Part shown: positions 55,637 to 64,000 of the stretch, piece by piece
How the letters are laid out: every line of letters begins with the position of its first letter
Numbering within the stretch: position 1 is the first letter of the stretch
Origin: Bradyrhizobium sp. CCBAU 53421
GTDB lineage: Bacteria; Pseudomonadota; Alphaproteobacteria; Rhizobiales; Xanthobacteraceae
DNA: 64,000 nt
Assembly: GCF_015291625.1 (NCBI RefSeq)
Contig: NZ_CP030047.1
Span: 558,001-622,000 of the forward strand
Reading direction: 5' to 3'
Position numbers and translations under genes: made by a program
Notes under the pieces: model-generated
What the model saw: only the letters and a program-made list of their open reading frames with translations
Database searches by the model: none
What the model was told of the DNA's origin: nothing

Positions 55637-56458
55637 TCATGAGCCGGTCGCGAGTTCGCTGCGGATCTCTTCGGCCAGCCGCAGGGTCATGTGCTTGCGC
55701 CACATCGGCCTGCCATGGACGTCGGTGTGGTACATGCCGTCTGCAATTTCCCGCAGGATGGTTGTGCGCAGAGCCTCGGGACCGGGCAGGTCGGCAAAGG
55801 AGAGCTGGACCGGCCGTGTCGTGGAAGCCGTTATCGTCAGCCGCAGCGCGTCATTGCTATCCACGCTTCCGATGAGGAGCGCCGCGGAGCGGCCGACCGG
55901 CGTCAGGGATATCTGGCGAAAGACCGAGCGCCGTCGCAGCGCCGCAAGTGGAATATCGATCTGGCGCAACAGATCGCCGCTCGTGAGCACGTTCCGCCGA
56001 TTGCCGGTGACAAAATCGGCGACCGGAACCTGGTATTCGCCGCCGTCCGCGCGCCACACCGTACAGACGCCGCCGAGCGCCGACGTCAGTGCGATCATCG
56101 GCCCGGCCGGAAGCGACATGCAGATATTGCCGCCGACCGTCGCGGTCTTCCAGATCTTGAAGGAAGCGAGGAAGGCGCGGCAGCATTGGCCGATCAGCGG
56201 GGCCGCGATCCAGTCCGGCGGGCAGGCGAAGCTGTCGAGTTGCGCCACCGTGCAGGTTGCCGCGATGCCGAGGCGATCATCGTCGACGGTCAGCGCGGGC
56301 CATTTGAGGTCGGTCAGGTCGATCAGGCGATTGAGATCCGTCTGCGGCTCGGAAAACAGCCAGGTGCCGCCCGCAAGCCACGCATCGCCTGCCGTCCAAA
56401 CGGGCAATTGAGCCCGCGTCCGCGGCCGAACGACGTCTCTGATCGTGTTCAAATCCAT
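55637..56458 (-). CDS. FAD subunit of the xanthine-dehydrogenase-like enzyme
   Basis: 273 aa. FAD-binding type 5: DAWLAGGTWLFSEPQTD (first FAD loop) and TATVGGNICMSLPAGPMIALTSAL (second, normally GNIxxxSPxxD; here the Asp is replaced). C-terminal CoxM-like domain. Stop lies 7 bp before the ATG of the fusion subunit, so both are one operon. Supplies FAD that the fusion subunit lacks. Confidence 0.87.
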   Translation of the reverse strand: MDLNTIRDVVRPRTRAQLPVWTAGDAWLAGGTWLFSEPQTDLNRLIDLTDLKWPALTVDDDRLGIAATCTVAQLDSFACPPDWIAAPLIGQCCRAFLASFKIWKTATVGGNICMSLPAGPMIALTSALGGVCTVWRADGGEYQVPVADFVTGNRRNVLTSGDLLRQIDIPLAALRRRSVFRQISLTPVGRSAALLIGSVDSNDALRLTITASTTRPVQLSFADLPGPEALRTTILREIADGMYHTDVHGRPMWRKHMTLRLAEEIRSELATGS

Positions 56459-56584
56459 CGCGATTCCAGCGCCTTCTCCGTGTTATGTGTTCGGGCAGGA
56501 ACTCCTGCAAGACTGACGCCAATTGTGGGGCGATCCTTGCAAGCGAAAGGCAAGGCCCGGCAGTCGGAGATGATGGTTGGAATC

Positions 56585-57934
56585 ATGGCTCAAGCGCAAC
56601 CGATCTGGATCAAGGATCCACTTTCCATCCTGGCCGATGGGGCCGAACGCGGCGTCGTGATCCAGGATGGCAAAATCGTTGAACTGGTCGGCCGCGGTCG
56701 CGAGGCCGCGACCGCCGATATAACGGTCTTCGACGCCAGCGCCCATGTCGTGCTGCCTGGCCTGATCAACACCCATCATCATTTCTACCAGACTCTGACG
56801 CGCGCCGTTCCGGCTGCGCTCGATCGCGAGCTCTTTCCCTGGCTTCAGGCACTCTATCCGGTGTGGGCGAGGCTGACGCCGGACGCCTTGTCGCTCGGCG
56901 TCACCGTGGCGATGTCGGAATTGCTGCTGTCGGGCTGCACCACCACCACCGACCATCATTACGTGTTCCCCGCCGGGCTGGAGCATGCCATCGACATCGA
57001 GGTCGAGGTGGCCAGACGGCTCGGCTTGCGCGTGTTGCTGACGCGCGGCTCGATGAACCTGTCGCAGCGCGATGGTGGCCTGCCGCCCGACAGCGTGGTT
57101 CAGGATGAAGACACCATCCTGGCCGACAGCGAGCGGGTCGTCGCCCGGCACCACCAGCGCGGCGCGGACGCGATGGTGCAGATTGCGCTGGCGCCATGTT
57201 CGCCGTTCTCGGTGACCACCTCGTTGATGCGCCGGACCGCCGAGCTTGCCGGCAAGCTCGACGTTCGCCTGCACACCCATCTTGCGGAGACGGAGGACGA
57301 GAACAGATTCTGTCAGGAGACCTACCGTTGTCGTCCGCTGGATTATCTCGAGCAATGCGGTTGGCTCAATTCACGCACCTGGCTTGCGCACGGCATCCAT
57401 TTCGCCCCGGAGGAAATGGTGCGGCTTGGCAAGGCCGGGATGACGGTCAGCCATTGCGCCTGCAGCAACCAGGTCCTCGCCTCAGGTTGCTGCCCGGTCT
57501 GCGAAATGGAGGAGGCCGGTGTCGGAATTGGGCTCGGTGTCGATGGCTCCGCCTCCAACGACGAGTCGAACCTGATGCAGGAGGTGCGCGCGGCCTTCCT
57601 GGTGCAGCGGGCGCGCTATGGCGTCAATCGCGTCAGTCACATCGACGCGCTGCGATGGGCGACCAAGGGATCCGCAGCCTGCGTCGGGCGGCCCGAGCTC
57701 GGTGAAATCGCGGTCGGCAAGGCGGCCGATCTCGCGCTCTTCAAGCTCGACGAACTGCGCTTCTCCGGGCACGGCGACCCGCTCGCGGCGCTTGTGCTGT
57801 GCGGGGCGCACCGTGCCGACCGCGTCATGGTCGGCGGCCGCTGGACCGTCATTGACGGGGCGATTCCCGGGCTCGACGTCGCCGATCTGATGCGCCGGCA
57901 TAATGCCGCCGCCCGCGCCATTCAGGCCGGTTAG
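56585..57934 (+). CDS. 8-oxoguanine deaminase (amidohydrolase superfamily)
   Basis: 449 aa from the ATG at 56585 (ATGs at 56570 and 56573 are alternatives); the long open frame upstream overlaps the FAD gene. Amidohydrolase metal motif PGLINTHHHFYQTLTRA, later ligands in HTHLAETEDENRFC, WLAHGIHFAPEEM and GLGVDGSASNDESN. This pattern is that of 8-oxoguanine deaminase (P. aeruginosa Pa0142 type), which releases ammonia and gives urate. That product is the substrate of the uricase encoded nearby. A hydroxyatrazine-type substrate is the main alternative. Confidence 0.88.
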   Translation: MAQAQPIWIKDPLSILADGAERGVVIQDGKIVELVGRGREAATADITVFDASAHVVLPGLINTHHHFYQTLTRAVPAALDRELFPWLQALYPVWARLTPDALSLGVTVAMSELLLSGCTTTTDHHYVFPAGLEHAIDIEVEVARRLGLRVLLTRGSMNLSQRDGGLPPDSVVQDEDTILADSERVVARHHQRGADAMVQIALAPCSPFSVTTSLMRRTAELAGKLDVRLHTHLAETEDENRFCQETYRCRPLDYLEQCGWLNSRTWLAHGIHFAPEEMVRLGKAGMTVSHCACSNQVLASGCCPVCEMEEAGVGIGLGVDGSASNDESNLMQEVRAAFLVQRARYGVNRVSHIDALRWATKGSAACVGRPELGEIAVGKAADLALFKLDELRFSGHGDPLAALVLCGAHRADRVMVGGRWTVIDGAIPGLDVADLMRRHNAAARAIQAG

Positions 57935-57976
57935 GTTACGGCGCAAGCGGCGCCTCGTCGACCGTCAGGCCAACTT

Positions 57977-58003
57977 GACCCTCCCCCGCAAGAGGGGAGG
58001 GTC
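57977..58003. terminator. bidirectional stem-loop between convergent genes
   Basis: GACCCTCCCC, short loop, GGGGAGGGTC: a strong GC-rich stem between the ends of the 8-oxoguanine deaminase and BMP genes. Same sequence family as the repeat after hmgA. Confidence 0.65.
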
Positions 58004-58022
58004 CTCTCGGAGCGGCGATCGC

Positions 58023-59102
58023 TCACTTGCCGGGAAGCTTGTCGTCGATGCCCTTGACGTAGAAGTTCATGCCGAGGATCTGGTCATCCGCCAGATGATC
58101 GCCGCCCTTGCACTCGATCTCCTTGCCGTCCTGCGCGACGACGGGGCACTTGAACGGATGCAGCTTGCCGGCGGCGATGGCCGCCTGGGTGTCCTCCGCC
58201 GTCTTCTTCACGTCGTCAGGCATGTTGGTGTAGGGCGCCATTTCGAACATCTTGGTCTCGAGGCCGCCCCAGGTATCGCCGGATTTCCAGGTGCCGTCGA
58301 GCTCCGCCTTCACCCGCTCGATATAATAGGGTGCCCACGTGTCGAGGATCGAGGTCAGTTGCGCCTTCGGGCCGAACTTGACCATTTCGGAGTCCTGGCC
58401 GAATGCGAGCTTGCCGCGCTCGCCTGCGATCTGCATCGCGGCTGGCGAGTCGGTGTGCTGCATGATGATGTCGGCGCCCTGATCGAGCAGCGCCTTCGCA
58501 GCATCGGCTTCCTTGCCGGGATCAAACCACGAGTTCACCCAGATGATCTTCACCTTGATGGCGGGATTGACGGTCTGCGCGCCGATCATCGTCGCGTTGA
58601 TGCCCGAGACGACTTCGGGAATCGGGAACGAACCGATATAGCCGAGTACGCCAGCCTTGGACATCTTGGCTGCGATCTCTCCCTGGATGTAGCGGCCCTG
58701 GTACCAGCGCGCCGAATAGGTCGACATGTTCTTGTCGCGCTTGTAGCCGGAGCAATGCTCGAAATGCACGTTGGGATACTTCTTCGCCACCTTCAGCGTG
58801 GGATCCATGTAGCCGAATGACGTGGTGAAGATCAGCTTGTTGCCGGCGCGGACGAGCTGCTCGACAGCGCGCTCCGCGTCCGGACCTTCGGGAACGTTTT
58901 CGAGAAAGGTTGTCTCGATCTTGTCGCCGAACTCCTTCACCACGGCCTGCCGGGCAAGCTCGTGCTGATAGGTCCAGCCGAGATCGCCGACCGGCCCGAG
59001 ATAGATGAATCCGACCTTCAGCTTGTCAGCGGCGACCGCGCTGCTCGTGATGCCTCCGGCCAGCAGAAGTGCGGCGGCGGCCGCAAGCAAATTCCTCTTC
59101 AT
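58023..59102 (-). CDS. BMP-family (PnrA-type) nucleoside ABC substrate-binding lipoprotein-like protein
   Basis: 359 aa from MKRNLLAAAAALLLAGGITSSAVAADK at 59102 (ordinary signal peptide, no lipobox Cys seen). BMP fold: KVGFIYLGPVGDLGWTYQHELARQ, FLENVPEGPDAERAVEQLVRAGNKLIFTTSFGY, GVLGYIGSFPIPEVVSGINATMIGA, WVNSWFDPGKEADAAKALLDQGADIIMQHTDSP. The family binds purine and other nucleosides. First in line after the transporter's permease and ATPase genes, though at the 3' end of the operon. Confidence 0.9.
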   Translation of the reverse strand: MKRNLLAAAAALLLAGGITSSAVAADKLKVGFIYLGPVGDLGWTYQHELARQAVVKEFGDKIETTFLENVPEGPDAERAVEQLVRAGNKLIFTTSFGYMDPTLKVAKKYPNVHFEHCSGYKRDKNMSTYSARWYQGRYIQGEIAAKMSKAGVLGYIGSFPIPEVVSGINATMIGAQTVNPAIKVKIIWVNSWFDPGKEADAAKALLDQGADIIMQHTDSPAAMQIAGERGKLAFGQDSEMVKFGPKAQLTSILDTWAPYYIERVKAELDGTWKSGDTWGGLETKMFEMAPYTNMPDDVKKTAEDTQAAIAAGKLHPFKCPVVAQDGKEIECKGGDHLADDQILGMNFYVKGIDDKLPGK

Positions 59103-59180
59103 CGTGATGTCCTCCAACAGTGGGGTGAACAACAATTTTTGGACGGCGCCCCCCAATCGCGCCGGTCCGGAAATCCAATG

Positions 59181-60098
59181 TCAGCGATCGGGAACGAAGA
59201 CGGTGCCGAGTGCTGCAGGCGCGGTTGAACCGCCGGTTCGCGCGCGCGACAGCAGCACCAGCACGATCACGGTTGCGAGGTAGGGCAGCGACGACATGAA
59301 CTGGGACGGAATGCCGATTCCGGCGCCCTGTGCATGCAGCTGCAGGATCGTCACCGCGCCGAACAGATAGGCTCCGATTACCAGCCGGCCGGGCCGCCAG
59401 GAGGCAAACACGGTCAGCGCGAGCGCGATCCAGCCGCGGCCTGCGGTCATGCCCGGGATGAAGAAAGGCGTGTAGGCGAGCGGCAAATAGGCGCCGGCGA
59501 GCCCGGCGCAGGCGCCGCCGAACATCACGGCGTACATCCGGATCCTCAGGACAGGATAACCCAGCGCATGGGCCGACACGTGGTTGTCGCCGCAGGCACG
59601 CACGATGAGCCCGGCCCGCGTCCGGTACAGAAACCACCAGACCGCCGCGATCAGCGCCAGCGAGAGATAAACGAATCCGTCCTCGCCGAACAGAATGCGG
59701 CCAATCAGCGGAATGTTGGTGATGAAGGGGATATAGAGATGGGGGGCCGGTGTGATCCGCTCGCCGACGAAGCCGGCGCCGATCAATCCCGACAGACCGA
59801 TGCCGAATATGGTGAGCGCCAAGCCGGTGGCGACCTGATTGACCGCTAGCCCGAGTGCCATTCCGGCGAACAGCAGCGACATCAGCGTACCGGCGATCAT
59901 TCCGCAGAGCGCCCCGACGATGATCGAACCGGTCAACCATGCGCCGCCAAAGCCGCAGGCCGCGCCGACGATCATCATTCCCTCGACGCCGAGATTGAGC
60001 ACGCCAGAGCGTTCGGTCACCAGCTCGCCTGTTGCCGCCAGCAACAGCGGCGTCGATGCCGCCAAGACCGACAGGATGATCGCTTCAATGAGTTCCAC
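59181..60098 (-). CDS. ABC permease for nucleosides (NupQ/YufQ-like, BPD_transp_2)
   Basis: 305 aa, about 9 transmembrane helices. GELVTERSGVLNLGVEGMMIVGAACGF and ACGDNHVSAHALGYPVLRIRMYAVMFGGACAGLAGAYLPL are typical of the second permease in BMP-type nucleoside importers. Overlaps the other permease gene by 14 bp. Confidence 0.9.
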   Translation of the reverse strand: MELIEAIILSVLAASTPLLLAATGELVTERSGVLNLGVEGMMIVGAACGFGGAWLTGSIIVGALCGMIAGTLMSLLFAGMALGLAVNQVATGLALTIFGIGLSGLIGAGFVGERITPAPHLYIPFITNIPLIGRILFGEDGFVYLSLALIAAVWWFLYRTRAGLIVRACGDNHVSAHALGYPVLRIRMYAVMFGGACAGLAGAYLPLAYTPFFIPGMTAGRGWIALALTVFASWRPGRLVIGAYLFGAVTILQLHAQGAGIGIPSQFMSSLPYLATVIVLVLLSRARTGGSTAPAALGTVFVPDR

Positions 60099-61176
60099 GC
60101 GCGACCTGCGGAGACGAGGAGATGATGCGGAAGCGATAGAGAATGAGGGAATCGCAGGCGAGCACGTAGAACAGCAGGACTCCCTGGAAAACCTTGGTGA
60201 CGTCCAACGGGATTTTCATGGCAATCTGCGCCTGCTCGCCGCCGATGAAGGTGAGTGCGAGAAACAGCCCTGCAATTAGTATTCCAACCGGATTCAATCG
60301 TCCGAGGAATGCAACGATAATCGCGGTGAAGCCGTAACCTGGCGAGATGCCGGGCTGGAGATGACCGACGGGCCCCGCGACCTCGATGATCCCGGCCAGC
60401 CCCGAGAGCGCCCCAGAGATTGCAAATGTCAGCAGGATCAGCTGGTTGGCATTGAATCCACCGAATCGAGCCGCACGGGGCGCAGCCCCCACAACGCGGA
60501 TTTCGAAACCCTTGATCGTCTTGCCGAGCAGCACGGCGCCGGCGGCGACCACGATGAGCGCGAGGATCGAGCCGAGATGCAGCCGACCTCCCTCGATCAG
60601 CGTCGGCACCGTCGCGACTGGGTCGAACTCGGCCGTGGTCGGGAAGTTGAAGCCTTGCGGATCACGCCAGGGCCCGCGCACCAGATAGTCGAGCAGCAGG
60701 TCCGCCACATAGACCAGCATCAGCGAGGTCAGGATCTCGCTGGCGCCGAACCTGACCTTGCAGATGGCAGGGATCAGCGCGTACAGCGCGCCTGCGATAG
60801 CGCCGAACAGCAGCATGGCCGGCAGCACCCAGTGGCCCGCCTCGGTGCCCTGCGTCTTCACCGCGATCCAGCTTCCGGCGACCGCGCCCATCAGGAATTG
60901 TCCCTCGGCGCCGATGTTCCAGGCATTGGCGAGATAGCAAAGCGACAGGCCGATCGCGATCATCACCAGTGGTGTCGCCTTCACCGCGATCTCCTGCAGC
61001 GAGTAGCCGTCGGCGAGCGGCGCGATGAAATAAACATAGAGCGCCAGGATCGGATTCTTGCCCATGACCGCGAACAGGATCGTCATGGTCACGATGGTGA
61101 GCCCGATCGCGATAAGGGGCGAGATCAGCGCAACGGTCCTGGACCGCTCGGCGCGTTTCTCAAGTACCAGCTGCAT
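60085..61176 (-). CDS. ABC permease for nucleosides (NupP/YufP-like, BPD_transp_2)
   Basis: 363 aa, about 10 transmembrane helices. LCYLANAWNIGAEGQFLMGAVAGSWIA and VGAAPRAARFGGFNANQLILLTFAISGALSGLAGIIEVAG are the matching landmarks for the first permease of these systems. Overlaps the ATPase gene by 17 bp and the second permease by 14 bp, so the whole operon is tightly coupled. Confidence 0.9.
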   Translation of the reverse strand: MQLVLEKRAERSRTVALISPLIAIGLTIVTMTILFAVMGKNPILALYVYFIAPLADGYSLQEIAVKATPLVMIAIGLSLCYLANAWNIGAEGQFLMGAVAGSWIAVKTQGTEAGHWVLPAMLLFGAIAGALYALIPAICKVRFGASEILTSLMLVYVADLLLDYLVRGPWRDPQGFNFPTTAEFDPVATVPTLIEGGRLHLGSILALIVVAAGAVLLGKTIKGFEIRVVGAAPRAARFGGFNANQLILLTFAISGALSGLAGIIEVAGPVGHLQPGISPGYGFTAIIVAFLGRLNPVGILIAGLFLALTFIGGEQAQIAMKIPLDVTKVFQGVLLFYVLACDSLILYRFRIISSSPQVARGTH

Positions 61177-62731
61177 GCGCCTGCTCCGTTGCCTCGAGGC
61201 TGCTTCCGCCCATCAGCAGGCCGAGCTTCTCGCGGCTTGCTTCCGCGGTCGGCAGCGGCTCCGACAAACGACCGTGAAACATCACCGCAATGCGGTCCGA
61301 AATTTCGATGAGCTCGTCGAGATCCTGGCTTGTCACCAGCACGGCGGCGCCGCCGGCGGCGAGATCGAGCAGCGCCTGGCGGATCACCGCGGCCGCGCCG
61401 GCATCGACGCCCCAGGTCGGCTGGTTGACGACCAGCACGGCCGGATTGCGCAGGATCTCGCGGCCGACGATGAACTTCTGGAGGTTGCCACCGGAAAGGC
61501 TCGCGGCCTCCGGATCGCGCTTCGCCTTGCGCACGTCGAAGGTCTCGGTCGTTCGATCGACGGCGTTCAGCGTGGCGGCGGTGTTGACGAAGCCGTGCAG
61601 CACCATGTTGCCGGCGACGTGGCCGGTGAGCAGCGCATTCTCCGAGAGCCGCATGCGCGGCGCGGTTCCGTGGCCGAGCCGCTCCTCGGGGACAAAGGCT
61701 GCCCCGAGCTTGCGCCGCCGGCTGATCGAGAGGTGTCCCGCGGCGATTCCCTCGATGACGACAGTGCCGGGGTCCCTGGCCAGCCGCTCGCCCGAAAGTG
61801 CCGCGAACAACTCGTCCTGTCCGTTCCCGGCGACGCCTGCAATTCCCAGGATTTCACCACCCCTGAGCTCAAGCGAAATTCCCTTGAGGTGCACGCCATG
61901 GGGATCGTCGGGTTCGAGGTTGAGATCGATGATCACGAGCCGCGGCACGGTGATCTCGCGGGTCGCCGCCGGCTTCACCTCCTTGATCTCGGTGCCGACC
62001 ATCATGCGGGCGAGCGAGGCGGCGGTCTCCGCCTTGGGATTGCAGGTCGCGACCTTCTTGCCGTTGCGCAGGATGGTGGCGGTGTCGCACAGCCGCTTCA
62101 CCTCTTCCAGCTTGTGGCTGATGTAGAGAATGGCGCGTCCTTCGCTCTTCAGGCGCTCCAGCACGACGAAAAGCTGGTCCGCCTCCTGCGGCGTCAGCAC
62201 CGCGGTGGGCTCGTCCAGGATCAGGAATTTCGGATCCTGCATCAGCGCACGGACGATCTCGATGCGCTGGCGCTCTCCGACCGAGAGCTGCCAGACCTCG
62301 CGCTTCGGATCGAGCGGAAGCCCGTAACTGTGGGACACCCGCTCGAGCCGCGCGGAGATTTCCTTGAACGATTCCTTGCCATCAAGCCCGAGCGCGACGT
62401 TCTCTGCGACAGTGAGGTTGTCGAACAGCGAGAAGTGCTGGAACACCATGCCGATGCCGCGCGCGCGAGCCTGCGAAGGGCCGGACAAGACCATGCTTCG
62501 GCCTTCCCAGCGCAATTCGCCTTCGCTCGGTTGAACCAGACCGTAGATGGTCTTGACGAGAGTGGATTTGCCGGCGCCGTTCTCGCCGAGCAATGCATGG
62601 ATCTGCTGCGGCCAGATATCGAGATCGATCCTGTCGTTGGCGAGAAACGTACCGTACCGCTTGGTCAGGGTGACCGTTTGCAACAGCGGCGTGGCACTTG
62701 TGTGCTGCCCGGCGGATGTCGTGTCTCGCAT
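61160..62731 (-). CDS. ABC ATP-binding protein with two ATPase domains (NupO/YufO-like)
   Basis: 523 aa. The first ATPase half is complete: GENGAGKSTLVK, VFQHFSLFDNLT, LSVGERQRIEIVRAL, FLILDEPTAVLTP. In the second half the Walker A is replaced (GVAGNGQDELFAAL) while LSGGNLQKFIVGREI remains, the usual asymmetry of this sugar/nucleoside class. Energises the two permeases and BMP protein that follow. First gene of the operon. Confidence 0.92.
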   Translation of the reverse strand: MRDTTSAGQHTSATPLLQTVTLTKRYGTFLANDRIDLDIWPQQIHALLGENGAGKSTLVKTIYGLVQPSEGELRWEGRSMVLSGPSQARARGIGMVFQHFSLFDNLTVAENVALGLDGKESFKEISARLERVSHSYGLPLDPKREVWQLSVGERQRIEIVRALMQDPKFLILDEPTAVLTPQEADQLFVVLERLKSEGRAILYISHKLEEVKRLCDTATILRNGKKVATCNPKAETAASLARMMVGTEIKEVKPAATREITVPRLVIIDLNLEPDDPHGVHLKGISLELRGGEILGIAGVAGNGQDELFAALSGERLARDPGTVVIEGIAAGHLSISRRRKLGAAFVPEERLGHGTAPRMRLSENALLTGHVAGNMVLHGFVNTAATLNAVDRTTETFDVRKAKRDPEAASLSGGNLQKFIVGREILRNPAVLVVNQPTWGVDAGAAAVIRQALLDLAAGGAAVLVTSQDLDELIEISDRIAVMFHGRLSEPLPTAEASREKLGLLMGGSSLEATEQAHAAGT

Positions 62732-63286
62732 CCAAGGATATCGCCTGCGTCAGGAGAGGGAGTGGCAATAGTGGGCCAGTTTTGGAACGTGCGTAAGTAG
62801 CAAAAAACGCCACTGATTGCTTAAGCCTTCGGCACAACTGAGTTTTCCGTAGTTGCACGGGGACCGCCCGAGCTGCGCCGCAGGAGCGCGCGTCACCCGG
62901 CGCAGCAGCCAAGAGTGTTGCAAGATTGTAACTGTCGAGCCAATTCGAAATGGCGGTAGGCAGCGATGACGCGAAGTTGAGCACGATCGCGGAAGCGCGC
63001 TCCGGTGAATTGATTGCGTGCCAACGGCGAATTTCATGCTGCGCCGAAATGTCTCAGATCGCTAGCAATGACGGGCATAATTTGAAAAATCCAAAATCCG
63101 TCGATGCCGATTTTCCGGCGGCCGAGCTTTGCGAAAACCAGCCAAGCCGGACCGATCTTGCGGAGCCTGCTGATCAAACACGCGTCACGACGTGGAAAAA
63201 GTTCAGGCTTCCCGTTCTGCCGGAAGCGGCGTCACGTTCCAGCGTAAGCACGAATTCCGTTTGCTTCACTCTGGGGGTCATTCGCG
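62732..63286. other. 555-bp gap between the nucleoside ABC operon and an outer-membrane protein gene
   Basis: Divergent promoter region. I saw no tRNA, riboswitch of known shape, or clear operator. Open frames on both strands show no family features; GC content looks lower than in flanking genes. Confidence 0.4.
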
Positions 63287-64000
63287 ATGTTCAATATCCG
63301 CCGCACATTGTCAGCAGCTGCGCTGTTGTTAGGATTGATACCGGCCGCCAATCCTGCAAGCGCCGCCGATCTTCCGGTCAAGGCGCCCAAGCCGGTGGCC
63401 GACCTGCCATTCTTTCTGGTCATCGATGATCGCGTGACCTATTCCTACATCTTTTCCGGCACCGATCCCGGCGTCTTTTCAGTCCGTCCGGACGGCAGCA
63501 TCAATGGAAAGACCGCGAAGCAGGTATACTCGTTCACGCATTTCGACATCTGGGCCTATGGCCAGAACTTCTTCACGATCTCGATGTACAAATCGGATCA
63601 CAACGACCCGGCGTCACCGTGCTCGAATGTCGGTGTGACGATCACAGGAGCTCCAGCTACCTGCGCCGGCGCGACCGAGATCTATGGCCTGTTCCGCTCG
63701 ACCTTCGGCTGGAATCAGATATTCAACACGAAGGCGTTCAGCATGGGGCCGCTGAACAATATCTCGTTCGAAGTCGGCATGGATGCCAACACGGAGAACA
63801 ACTTCCTCGCGCCGGCCAAGCGCGACGTCGTCGCCGGTCTGCAGTTTGAGTTCAACCTTCCCTACAAGGGCTACATCAACGTGTCGCCGTTGATGTACTA
63901 CGAGTTCTACAATCACAATGCGTTCGACCAGTGTGGTCTGTTCGGCCCGGGCGTTCCTGGCGTGAGCTGCATCAGCGACGGCAATACCAAGTTCAAGCCG
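63287..64000 (+). CDS. outer-membrane channel protein, possibly nucleoside-specific (Tsx-like); cut by the right edge
   Basis: 238 codons visible, from MFNIRRTLSAAALLLGLIPAANPASA with a signal peptide and mature start ADLPVKAPKP, as in many Bradyrhizobium outer-membrane proteins. Later residues show alternating aromatic/polar strands (FTHFDIWAYGQNFFTISMYKSD, LNNISFEVGMDANTENNFL, GYINVSPLMYYEFYNHNAF), consistent with a small beta-barrel. The FDxWAYGxNFF-like start and its place beside a nucleoside importer hint at a Tsx-type channel, but I rate that as inference. Confidence 0.72.
   Translation, partial: MFNIRRTLSAAALLLGLIPAANPASAADLPVKAPKPVADLPFFLVIDDRVTYSYIFSGTDPGVFSVRPDGSINGKTAKQVYSFTHFDIWAYGQNFFTISMYKSDHNDPASPCSNVGVTITGAPATCAGATEIYGLFRSTFGWNQIFNTKAFSMGPLNNISFEVGMDANTENNFLAPAKRDVVAGLQFEFNLPYKGYINVSPLMYYEFYNHNAFDQCGLFGPGVPGVSCISDGNTKFKP

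Noticed and set aside
55691..56584. Open frame extending the 8-oxoguanine deaminase upstream by about 298 codons
   Set aside because: Antisense to the FAD subunit gene, Arg-rich shadow sequence, and the domain begins after 56585.

Overview
The window reads as chromosomal DNA of a Bradyrhizobium-like alphaproteobacterium (Rhizobiales). I infer this from the high GC content, the rhizobial palindromic intergenic repeats, outer-membrane proteins whose mature N-terminus begins ADLPVKAP, candidate sigma-EcfG promoters, form II coxSLM genes and an aromatic/purine catabolic gene set typical of soil rhizobia. No rRNA, phage or CRISPR is present. One tRNA (Ser-GGA) and one complete IS110 element are present.

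Layout. 1-6.4 kb (minus strand): an RND efflux pump (permease cut by the left edge, plus adaptor), an OmpA-like protein, and a secreted caspase-fold/TPR protein that has lost both catalytic residues. 6.6-8.5 kb: a lactonase-like metallo-hydrolase and a 3-hydroxyisobutyrate-dehydrogenase-family enzyme. 8.7-17.5 kb: tyrosine/homogentisate degradation, with a MarR regulator and palindromic operator, a flavoprotein hydroxylase with a DUF2783 partner, an atypical metallo-beta-lactamase-fold protein, HmgA, fumarylacetoacetase, a DUF1272 protein, an Lrp regulator and HPPD. 17.7-22.9 kb: a CoA-transferase and coxSLM molybdenum hydroxylase genes. 23.3-33 kb: a lanthanide-type PQQ alcohol dehydrogenase, a XoxJ-cytochrome c fusion, two LuxR-type response regulators, a FIST (NosP-like) protein with a hybrid histidine kinase, and a chemoreceptor. 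33.1-34.2 kb: an IS110 element whose ends, core and candidate bridge RNA can be read directly. 34.3-38.9 kb: stress genes (DUF3175 protein, MFS transporter, otsB, otsA) with EcfG-type promoters. 39.3 kb: tRNA-Ser.

39.6-63 kb is a nucleobase-salvage and catabolism block. It holds a PotABCD-type ABC transporter, a cyanurate/barbiturate-type ring-opening amidohydrolase, two uracil phosphoribosyltransferase homologues (one with a ruined PRPP loop), the URC1 and URC4 homologues of the URC uracil-degradation pathway, a dCMP-deaminase-like protein, an OHCU-decarboxylase/HIU-hydrolase fusion, uricase, a xanthine-dehydrogenase-like enzyme with unusual domain partition, an 8-oxoguanine deaminase, a BMP-type nucleoside ABC transporter and the start of an outer-membrane channel. 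Together these would import purines and pyrimidines, convert purines to urate and then allantoin, and open pyrimidine rings.

The most notable findings are the self-consistent bridge-RNA prediction in the IS110 element (all four guide segments match the observed target and element ends in the same register), the degenerate UPRT paralogue inside the URC operon, the XoxJ-cytochrome fusion beside a NosP/NahK-like module, and the YS pseudo-caspase.
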